64,000 bases of DNA from Pseudooceanicola algae (GTDB lineage Bacteria > Pseudomonadota > Alphaproteobacteria > Rhodobacterales > Rhodobacteraceae): assembly GCF_003590145.2 (NCBI RefSeq), contig NZ_CP060436.1, positions 1,398,001 to 1,462,000 on the forward strand, in the 5' to 3' direction. The number at the start of each line of letters is the position of its first letter. The first letter of the stretch is position 1. The translations under genes and the position numbers were made by a program. The notes under the pieces are model-generated. The model ran no database searches. It saw nothing but the letters and a program-made list of their open reading frames with translations, and was not told the DNA's origin. This document shows, piece by piece, positions 17,644 through 23,986 of this stretch.

Positions 17644-18189
17644 TCAGGCCGCGCCCTTCCAGGTCTGCGGCGTGACATAGACGACGTTTTCGCCTTCGCT
17701 GATCATCACTTCGCCATCCTGTATATTGACCTGGATCTTCATCGCCCGGCTCGCCATCCGGGCCAGGGCGTCCGTGTCGGCCTCGGCAAGGTTGACCACC
17801 TGAAGATTGTCGAATCGGGTGGTGCCGTTGCGGACCTTGTCCCACCAGACCTCGGCCACCCGGCCGCCGTAGGGATAGACGATCACCTTGGCGGCCTTGC
17901 TGCAGGACTGGCGCAGCACCTTTTCGCTCGGCAGCCCCAGGGCAACCCAAAGCTCGATTTCGCCGCTCAGGCTTTTCTGCCAGATGTCGGCTTCGTCCTC
18001 GGCCGACAGACCCTTGGTCATTTCCAGATGCTCATGGGCGTTGAGGGCAAAGGTGATGATGCGGACCATCAGGCGTTCATCCGTTTCCGAAGGATGCTTG
18101 GCCACGGTCAGCTTGTGGGTCTCGTAGTAGTGGCGATCCATGTCGGACACGGAAAGCTCGATCTTATGGATGGTGGCATTCTGCGCCAT
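17644..18189 (-). CDS. YaeQ family protein
   Basis: 181 aa, full length for YaeQ. The conserved start ATIHKIELSVSDMDRHYYET and the motifs HPSETDERLMVRIITFALNA and EIELWVALGLPSE are clear. YaeQ has a PD-(D/E)XK-related fold; its cellular role is not settled. Before integration of the element that begins at 18268, this gene would have lain about 80 bp downstream of tRNA-Leu on the same strand. It converges with the antiporter gene. Confidence 0.9.
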   Translation of the reverse strand: MAQNATIHKIELSVSDMDRHYYETHKLTVAKHPSETDERLMVRIITFALNAHEHLEMTKGLSAEDEADIWQKSLSGEIELWVALGLPSEKVLRQSCSKAAKVIVYPYGGRVAEVWWDKVRNGTTRFDNLQVVNLAEADTDALARMASRAMKIQVNIQDGEVMISEGENVVYVTPQTWKGAA

Positions 18190-18267
18190 GGTCTGTCCTG
18201 ACTCTGCGAGCCTCGGTAGGCATGTTCCACCCGGCGACCCTTGGAAATTTGCATTGTATCTTGAATA

Positions 18268-18284
18268 TGGTACCCGCGGCCGGA
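18268..18284. repeat. attL: 17-bp copy of the tRNA-Leu 3' end
   Basis: TGGTACCCGCGGCCGGA, identical to 38437-38453. Similarity stops at 18285, where the tRNA copy continues CTCGAA. It marks the tRNA-distal end of the integrated element. Confidence 0.88.
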
Positions 18285-18293
18285 ATTCCGCAC

Positions 18294-18608
18294 TTATTTG
18301 AAAACAGTACCTTGCACGAAATTTTGCGTAACCGATGCGGGCTCAACGTCCAAATCTGCTACTTCCCAGTAGATCCACATGTCAACTGTGCCCCTTCTGC
18401 CCGCAGCGCCGAGACCAAGATGCATTGCGTCGAACTGCTCGGGCAGTGCCTCATGGCGCGGGACTTCGACCGACAAGTCGCCGAAATGCAAGTCTGCATC
18501 GCCATCATGAACGGTTACACAGCCCCTGGTACCCCTATCACAGATAGCCGTGGAAACAATCCGTCCGGGGAGAGGGGAATCTCGGGTATCACAATCTTTG
18601 TGCAACAT
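18294..18608 (-). CDS. Hypothetical protein next to attL
   Basis: 104 aa from the ATG at 18608, which has AAGGGG about 9 nt upstream. It is acidic, with several His and Asp residues (DADLHFGDLSVEVPRHEALP), and has no signal peptide or membrane segment. No family is recognised. It reads toward attL and ends 10 nt from it. A plus-strand frame at 18222-18614 crosses the att site and is less convincing. Confidence 0.4.
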   Translation of the reverse strand: MLHKDCDTRDSPLPGRIVSTAICDRGTRGCVTVHDGDADLHFGDLSVEVPRHEALPEQFDAMHLGLGAAGRRGTVDMWIYWEVADLDVEPASVTQNFVQGTVFK

Positions 18609-18629
18609 GTATAACCGCCCCTTGCGCAA

Positions 18630-18859
18630 GAGATATTTCCAGAGCTGATTTTAGCGCGTCATCGGGTGCTGACATGTATCCGGCCTCACGATGCGGCGTC
18701 ACACATGCCGCGGGCCCGTATGGTGTTCGAGGGTCGGGTCCAGATCAAAGCCGCGTGCTCGAAGGCACTCTGTTGCACACTGGTTCTCCCGATCCCGTCT
18801 CACGACGATTGCGCCAAACTGCTCCTTCCGCTCCGACGTCCTCGCGACCTACAGCGGGC
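18630..18859. other. Noncoding flank downstream of the IS110-type transposase; possible bridge-RNA region
   Basis: About 230 nt without a convincing gene. IS1111-group elements of the IS110 family carry their structured guide (bridge/seek) RNA in the noncoding segment downstream of the transposase gene, and this segment has that position. I could not identify the element's ends or fold the RNA by eye, so the assignment is positional only. Confidence 0.3.
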
Positions 18860-19888
18860 TTACGCCGCCGCGGCCGGAGCTTTGTAGACGCCACCTCGGG
18901 CCATTAGGGCCCAGACGATCCGCGCCATTTTATTTGCGAGCGCCACCCGCACCAGCATCGGTGGCTTGCGCGTCAGCATCCCGCCCAGCCAAGTGCCGGG
19001 CTTGGCCGTAGCATGGACATGCCGCTTGATGATGACGCTGTTGGCCCCGATGATGAGCAACCGTCTCAGGGATCGCTCACCCATCCTGGTCGTGGCCCCG
19101 AGCCGCTGCTTGCCCCCGGTCGAATGCTGTCGCGGCACCAGACCAAGCCACGCCGCAAAGTCTCGTGCTTTGCGGAAGGTCTCAGGCGGTGGCGCCAGCA
19201 CTGCGATGGCCGTGGCAATCAGGGGCCCAATGCCTGGGATCGTCATCAGTCGTCGGGCCACGTCATTCTCTTTGGCCCGGCGGGCAATCTCTGCGTTCAG
19301 TTTCCCGATCTCCGCCTCGAGGTGAGCGAGTGCCAGAACCAGCACCTTCAAAGTGGCAATGGCATCGGCGTGTATGCCGCTGTCCGGGTCCTCGACGATG
19401 GCGATCAGCTTCGAGGCGTTGGCCGCCCCTTGCGGCACAATCTGGCCGAATTCTGTCAGATGACCGCGCAGAGCGTTGATCGCCTGTGTCCGCTGCCGGA
19501 TCAGCAATTCCCGCACGCGGAAAACCATCGCCGCACCCTGAACCTCTTCGCTCTTGACCGGAACGAAGCGCATTGTCGGACGCACAGCCGCTTCACAGAT
19601 TGCTTCGGCATCTGCCGCATCATTCTTCTGGCGTTTGACGTAGGGCTTGACGTAGGCCGGTGGGATGAGCCGAACGTCATGCCCCAATTTGCCGATCTCG
19701 CGCGCCCAGAAGTGAGCGCCGCCGCATGCTTCCATCGCGACAACGCAAGGCGGCAGCTGGCTGAAGAACGCCAACACCTGCATTCGCCTCAGCTTCTTAC
19801 GCAGCACTGCACGACCCGCGCCGTCCGCTCCATGGACTTGAAACACATTCTTTGCCAGATCGAGTCCGACCGTGATAATCTCCGACAT
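18860..19888 (-). CDS. IS110-family (IS1111-type) transposase
   Basis: 342 aa. The N-terminal DEDD RuvC-like domain starts ITVGLDLAKNVFQVHG with the first catalytic Asp and continues PPCVVAMEACGG and KNDAADAEAI. The C-terminal transposase domain has MTIPGIGPLIATAIAVL and the serine region LVPRQHSTGGKQRLG. The frame is complete and apparently functional. The start at 19888 was chosen from the family N-terminus MSEIITVGLD. The family has no conventional terminal inverted repeats, so its borders are not defined here. Confidence 0.93.
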   Translation of the reverse strand: MSEIITVGLDLAKNVFQVHGADGAGRAVLRKKLRRMQVLAFFSQLPPCVVAMEACGGAHFWAREIGKLGHDVRLIPPAYVKPYVKRQKNDAADAEAICEAAVRPTMRFVPVKSEEVQGAAMVFRVRELLIRQRTQAINALRGHLTEFGQIVPQGAANASKLIAIVEDPDSGIHADAIATLKVLVLALAHLEAEIGKLNAEIARRAKENDVARRLMTIPGIGPLIATAIAVLAPPPETFRKARDFAAWLGLVPRQHSTGGKQRLGATTRMGERSLRRLLIIGANSVIIKRHVHATAKPGTWLGGMLTRKPPMLVRVALANKMARIVWALMARGGVYKAPAAAA

Positions 19889-20064
19889 GACCGCTCCTCT
19901 TTGTGGATCCTCGCAGACACACCTTGGCACACAGATGTCGTCGGGGGGCGGTTACATCATCAGAGACGAGTGACCTGCTCTGTCCATTCAAGCCTTGGTG
20001 CCAAGCTGGATCCCCTCAAGGAACCAGCTCGCTTTTACGAGGCCAAGAGAAGACTTGCCGGGGC

Positions 20065-20232
20065 TCAGGTCATCGCGAAGACGAGAAACACCAATAAGAC
20101 GAGCAATATTGCCGCCGCGAACAACCATGGCTTCAAGGATTGGTAAGGAAGTTTAAGCGCGTAACATCTCCCGCAGTTGTCCCCGCCAATTCTCATTTTA
20201 TGTCCACACTCGTGACATTTAAAAACTCTCAT
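20065..20232 (-). CDS. Small zinc-ribbon membrane protein
   Basis: 55 aa. An N-terminal CHEC...CGRC zinc ribbon (residues 5-24) is followed by a single C-terminal membrane segment (WLFAAAILLVLLVFLVFA). The ATG at 20232 is preceded by a good AGGAG with short spacing, which supports a real gene despite its size. Composition is AT-richer than the core chromosome. No named family; the cytoplasmic zinc ribbon plus tail anchor suggests a membrane adaptor or regulator. Confidence 0.65.
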   Translation of the reverse strand: MRVFKCHECGHKMRIGGDNCGRCYALKLPYQSLKPWLFAAAILLVLLVFLVFAMT

Positions 20233-20598
20233 ACTCCTACAGCCCACATCATTTACAAAACCAAATAATTTCGCGCACCAAAAGTATCCCGCAATTTAAA
20301 ATCACTAGATCCCGTTACTGACATTATACAGGAAAAGCAAGAGGTTCCATGGGCAATTTGGGGTAAAAATGAAGTTCTGACATGCCAAAATATTAGCCAT
20401 GTCTTTACTAAATTGAGCAACCTGGAAAATAGAAACAACCGAAGATAGTTGGAGAGATGTCATTTCCGGCAGTATGCATGAAAAACGACCAATTTCGCAC
20501 CGATACTTTCATGATAAATGAAACGGCATTAACAATGCGCCCCATGAGGTTGGGGTAACCACGTGGCGGGCTCTGAAACATTTTCCCAACGCCCTATC
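20233..20598. other. 366-nt AT-rich region without a supported gene
   Basis: Clearly lower GC than surrounding sequence. A 61-codon minus-strand frame (20253-20438) lacks a ribosome binding site and family features, and I do not call it. The region probably holds the promoter of the zinc-ribbon gene and otherwise looks like foreign noncoding DNA. Confidence 0.4.
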
Positions 20599-20969
20599 CT
20601 ATCGGCTTAATGCTCCACGGCTCTGCCCCAGCCCCCGGTCACCATCTTGAGGATTGCCTCGGGCCGCGCTGAACGCGGGCAATCGAAAGCGCTGCCCCGC
20701 CTCATCCCAGACCAGCTCTGCGCTGTCGTCCCAAGTATTCTCGTCATAGCCATCCTTGGTGCCGGTCATCATCTCATGTGCCGGGTAGGTATCACCCGAG
20801 ATCAACACTTGGTTTTCGGCGCAGGTGACCGTGACCACATCGTCAAAGCCCGCCGTCGCGACCGAGGCAGTTACGGGCTCGCAGTGAAATGTTGCCTCCT
20901 GGGCTTGCCCAGGGGGGCGTAAAGACAGGCGAGGACGGCTAAGCCGGGCGAAAGGATGACATGACGCAC
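20599..20969 (-). pseudogene. Frameshifted small secreted protein
   Basis: The gene starts at a GTG at 20969 with GAGGA about 7 nt upstream and begins a signal peptide (RHVILSPGLAVLACLYAP). At a run of six C on the coding strand (20912-20917) the frame breaks. A -1 shift there continues as PGQAQEATFHCEPVTAS and on through VVTVTCAENQVLISGDTYPA to a stop at 20599. One extra C would restore a continuous exported protein with a plausible cleavage site at GQAQ|EATF and two Cys in the mature start. It may be a true mutation, a homopolymer sequencing error or a slippage site. No family recognised. Confidence 0.55.
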
Positions 20970-21136
20970 AGGGTTTCCTCTGAAAAGGTTCGTGACCGTA
21001 TGAAAGCTTAAACGCTGTGTTCGGGCTTTTCCGTCGGTTCTAAATAGATTTTTTTTGCGACGGGAGGCTCGGCCAGCAGCTACGCTTCCGTGCAAAATTC
21101 GACGTTGCAATTGCTTCGCTTCATAGGAGGGAAACA

Positions 21137-21346
21137 GTGTTCGTCAATTCAAGCCAACGGCCGCAAAAAGCGCGCCTCGTCTTTCTGAAACCGCCTTGGG
21201 CGCGGCGAAAAAATCCACTCTCTCCACAGAGAGATGATCAAGCATATAAGATACTTCAGGACGAACGATCACCGGCTTTTGCCAAGCTGCGGCGCGGCAC
21301 CAGGTGTGCCGGTGAAAGGCGGCTGCTGGCCGGAGGCGTCGTCTGA
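21137..21346 (+). CDS. Possible small basic protein
   Basis: 69 aa from a GTG with a strong AGGAGGG 7 nt upstream. It is rich in Arg and Lys with no membrane segment. No homology is recognised, and a longer frame overlaps on the opposite strand (21144-21464). The call rests mainly on the ribosome binding site. The rest of the 20970-21447 interval has no supported gene. Confidence 0.3.
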   Translation: MFVNSSQRPQKARLVFLKPPWARRKNPLSPQRDDQAYKILQDERSPAFAKLRRGTRCAGERRLLAGGVV

Positions 21347-21447
21347 GTTGGGAGCGGATGCTCCCGAAGCCAAGGCAACTTCCTGCGCAGAGCTGCCGCC
21401 TCCAGCTAAAGGTGCTCACAGGCCTTTCAGCTGCGAATGATGTGCCT

Positions 21448-21792
21448 TTAAGCGCCTGCGTCAAGCACCTCCGCGACCTTCGCGGCCGCGATACTCGCCA
21501 ACGCCCCCGGATCCGGCTTCAGCGCCTTGAGCGCGTCCGGCACACTGCGTTCGGCATGGGCAACGGCCGCCGCCACCAGCGCATCCTTGTCCACCCGCCC
21601 GCATTCCAGCGCCGCGCGGATCCCGGTCATCAGCGCCGTGTGCAGCGCCCGCTGGTGCTTTTCCTCGATCTGCACGCCGGTCCATTTCTGGAATCGCGCG
21701 GCCATCCAGCCTATTACAGCCAGAGCCATAACACTGACCACTTCGGTTAGCGCGGGCTCGAGCGCCGCGGGAATGAAAGCTTGGAAAGACAT
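21448..21792 (-). CDS. Phage holin-like small membrane protein
   Basis: 114 aa. One N-terminal membrane segment (EVVSVMALAVIGWMAARFQK) is followed by an amphipathic helical tail (EEKHQRALHTALMTGIRAAL) and an Ala-rich C-terminus. This arrangement is that of the LL-H-type holin family. The ATG at 21792 has AAAGGA upstream. It is the last gene of the lysis/tail operon, 24 nt after the amidase, consistent with a holin-endolysin pair. Confidence 0.65.
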   Translation of the reverse strand: MSFQAFIPAALEPALTEVVSVMALAVIGWMAARFQKWTGVQIEEKHQRALHTALMTGIRAALECGRVDKDALVAAAVAHAERSVPDALKALKPDPGALASIAAAKVAEVLDAGA

Positions 21793-21816
21793 GGAAGGTC
21801 CTTTCGGTCGATGGGC

Positions 21817-22353
21817 TCACGCCCGGATGAGGCGCCGAAACAGCGCAAGGAAGGATGCGAGGGGGCTGACCGGTGCCTCGGCAGGGTCCGGCGTCCAGTC
21901 TGCCTTCGGCGCGGCCATCGGCACGGCGGCATACCAGGACGGCACCCGGAATCCGGGACAGGCCTTGGCGGCATATTGATTGTGGCCGGTCACCGGCAGC
22001 GCGCCAAAGCGGTCCTGCAGGTCTGCCAAGAGGCTGCGCAGCGCGCGCTCCTGGGCCAACGTGAAGTGATCGCCGAAGGCGTCGTCGGCGGATGAGCCGT
22101 GGCCCCCGAAGAGCGAAATCCCGATGGTCCCGGTGTTTTGTCCGGCGACATGCGCCCCGGTGCGATCGAGCGGCCGCCCGGTGGCCAGGGTCCCGCCCCT
22201 GTCGATCAGGTAGTGATAGCCGATGTCGCTCCAGCCGTTGTCCTGGACGTGCCAGCGCCTGACCTCGGCCACCCGCTGCGCGGTCGTGGCGCCGGGCATG
22301 AAATCGGGCTTCGTTGCGGTGCAGTGGACGATCAGTCCGGTGATCTGCCTCAT
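21817..22353 (-). CDS. N-acetylmuramoyl-L-alanine amidase (T7-lysozyme type endolysin)
   Basis: 178 aa. Amidase_2/PGRP fold with zinc ligands visible as His in LIVHCTATK, His in VTGHNQYAAKACPGF and the Cys nine residues later. NGWSDIGYHYLIDRGG carries the conserved Tyr. Expected to cleave the amide bond between MurNAc and L-Ala during phage lysis. The start at 22353 (MRQITGLIVHC) has GGAG upstream and gives the usual N-terminus. Pairs with the holin-like gene downstream and a coiled-coil membrane protein upstream. Confidence 0.88.
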   Translation of the reverse strand: MRQITGLIVHCTATKPDFMPGATTAQRVAEVRRWHVQDNGWSDIGYHYLIDRGGTLATGRPLDRTGAHVAGQNTGTIGISLFGGHGSSADDAFGDHFTLAQERALRSLLADLQDRFGALPVTGHNQYAAKACPGFRVPSWYAAVPMAAPKADWTPDPAEAPVSPLASFLALFRRLIRA

Positions 22354-22414
22354 GGTGTTGCTCCAATGCTGGAAACCCCGCTGGCGGGGCATGTGGGTCA
22401 AAATTTAAAGAAGG

Positions 22415-22702
22415 TCAGTCGCGTCTGGTGCGATCCTCAAGGCGGACCACGATGTCGCGAACTTCACGCATTTCGCGGGTCATGTCTCGATCGTGCTCGT
22501 CCAGACGGTGGACAAGAGCCGACAGGATCGGGCGCATCTCCCCGACCTCACAAGCCGAGATAGAAGCAACCGCCTGCGCGGCCGGCGTCGGCTTTCCCCT
22601 TGCGGCTCCGCGCCATGCAACAAGGATTGTCGCGATGAACGCCGCAAACCCGGATCCAAATATCACCGCGTCTTGTTCAGTGAGACCGAGAGGCTCTAAC
22701 AT
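22415..22702 (-). CDS. Small membrane protein with C-terminal coiled coil (phage lysis module)
   Basis: 95 aa. One N-terminal membrane helix (VIFGSGFAAFIATILVAWRG) and a charged helical C-terminus with heptad-like spacing (RLDEHDRDMTREMREVRDIV). The ATG at 22702 has AGGAG about 9 nt upstream and overlaps the upstream gene by 26 bp. Location between a phage membrane protein and the endolysin suggests an Rz-like spanin or accessory lysis protein; no family motif proves it. Confidence 0.6.
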   Translation of the reverse strand: MLEPLGLTEQDAVIFGSGFAAFIATILVAWRGAARGKPTPAAQAVASISACEVGEMRPILSALVHRLDEHDRDMTREMREVRDIVVRLEDRTRRD

Positions 22703-23117
22703 CGGCACCGCTCCTGTAGGCTGCGAGGAAGTCGAACAGGGCAAGCGTCCCATAGGTCGCCGGCCCTGTGCTTAGGGCGATGTTCGAGTGCGTGATCCAA
22801 TTCCATGCAAAGGTGATTGTCAGCATGGTAAAGACGGTTGCGCCGACCACGGCCCCGACTGCCCGAAGCATCGGTGTGCGCTGCCAGGAGCCGTTGACGT
22901 AGAGCGCCACCAGCCGCATCGAGGCGAGCAGAGACAGCGGCGTTGATATCGCTGCTTCGTCAAATCCGAGGTTTCGAAACCCCTGATATGAAGGACTCAT
23001 TGTGAAAGTGTCGCCCGGCAGCGCCAGAGTCATAGCGAAGCCCAGAAGCACCAGGCTGGTCAGCCACTCAGTCGCGCGCCCGTGTTCGATCCGCGCAAAG
23101 GCTATACGGCGGGGCAT
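22677..23117 (-). CDS. Phage-associated multi-spanning membrane protein
   Basis: 146 aa with about four hydrophobic segments (TSLVLLGFAMTLAL; PLSLLASMRLVALYV; AVGAVVGATVFTMLTITFAW; TYGTLALFDFLAAY). No signal peptide and no recognised family. It lies between the tail-tip and lysis genes and is overlapped by the coiled-coil gene, so it probably belongs to the same late operon. Confidence 0.6.
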   Translation of the reverse strand: MPRRIAFARIEHGRATEWLTSLVLLGFAMTLALPGDTFTMSPSYQGFRNLGFDEAAISTPLSLLASMRLVALYVNGSWQRTPMLRAVGAVVGATVFTMLTITFAWNWITHSNIALSTGPATYGTLALFDFLAAYRSGADVRASRSH

Positions 23118-23141
23118 CAGCTTTCCCTCCTACCTAACCAG

Positions 23142-23975
23142 TCAGGCCGACCAGCTCACGACCGCCCCGACATGCGCCCGCAGGATCGCGTCCAGCGCTT
23201 CCACCTCTTCTGGGGTCAGACCCGCGCCGACAAACCATGCCCCAGCGTTGGCGGGCCCGTAGGTTGCGCTCTGTCGGCCGATCACAAGGTCGCCGTTCCG
23301 GACAGCGGCGCTCGCCCCCGTTCCCGTCAGGAGCGACGAACCGTTGCGGTAGAGCGCCGTCGCAGCGGCCCCGGTGCGCGAGGCTATCCAAAGACCCTCT
23401 TGCGCGGCGCCGCCGACACCCCCGGCAAGGTCAGCGCCAGACTGGATACGCGTTGCAACTGAGCCGCCGGTGGTGATGGCCCGCAGGTAGTTGTCCGGGG
23501 TTCCCGAAATCTCCATCCCCAGCAGGTAGTCATTGGAGGCGAAGCCGCTGCCGTCGAGAACCTGGATGCCGAAGCTCGCGCTGTTCTGGCTCAGATTCCC
23601 TGCGGTCGAGGGGTTAACGCCCATCGTGATGTAATCGCTGATGCCATCGCAGGTGAATCCGGTGGCACTGTCCCAGGTGGCGCCGTTATTCGCGCTCGCC
23701 GCGCCGCCGGTCCAGTCGATCAGACTGTCGGCTTCCGTCCGACCGTGGATGCAGAGCTGATCGAGCTTCGCCAGCAATCCGGCGTCCGTCAGATCCAGCC
23801 ACGTCTTGCCGAGCGTAAGGCGCTGCATCGCCGTGTAGGTGCCCGTGAGTTGGTCCAGGATGTTCTGGAACGACTCGGTCACATGCCATGCGTTCTGCAG
23901 GTTGGTCAGGGGGTTCGTCGCGGCGCCATCCGGGGCAGCAACGTCGAAGACGACTTCAAAGGGATAGGTGGTCAT
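23142..23975 (-). CDS. Phage tail-associated protein with lectin-like (LamG/concanavalin) fold
   Basis: 277 aa. A helical N-terminal part (about 1-85) is followed by a beta-rich Gly/Ser/Thr domain with DWTGGAASANNGATWDSATG, SFGIQVLDGSG and ALYRNGSSLLTGTGAS. The last motif is typical of concanavalin-like glucanase/laminin-G modules, which place a short strand with a Gly loop before a conserved Tyr. Ends in a short helix (TPEEVEALDAILRAHV). It probably binds surface glycans at the phage tail tip. It is encoded 11 nt downstream of the esterase-containing tail protein. Confidence 0.65.
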   Translation of the reverse strand: MTTYPFEVVFDVAAPDGAATNPLTNLQNAWHVTESFQNILDQLTGTYTAMQRLTLGKTWLDLTDAGLLAKLDQLCIHGRTEADSLIDWTGGAASANNGATWDSATGFTCDGISDYITMGVNPSTAGNLSQNSASFGIQVLDGSGFASNDYLLGMEISGTPDNYLRAITTGGSVATRIQSGADLAGGVGGAAQEGLWIASRTGAAATALYRNGSSLLTGTGASAAVRNGDLVIGRQSATYGPANAGAWFVGAGLTPEEVEALDAILRAHVGAVVSWSA

Positions 23976-23986
23976 TTATGCTGTCC

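Noticed and set aside
16188-17678. 496-codon minus-strand frame
   Set aside because: Shadow of the antiporter C-terminal half.
18222-18614. 130-codon plus-strand frame across attL
   Set aside because: It spans the integration boundary, has no ribosome binding site, and overlaps a better minus-strand candidate.
20253-20438. 61-codon minus-strand frame
   Set aside because: No ribosome binding site, no recognisable features, AT-rich DNA where short frames arise by chance.
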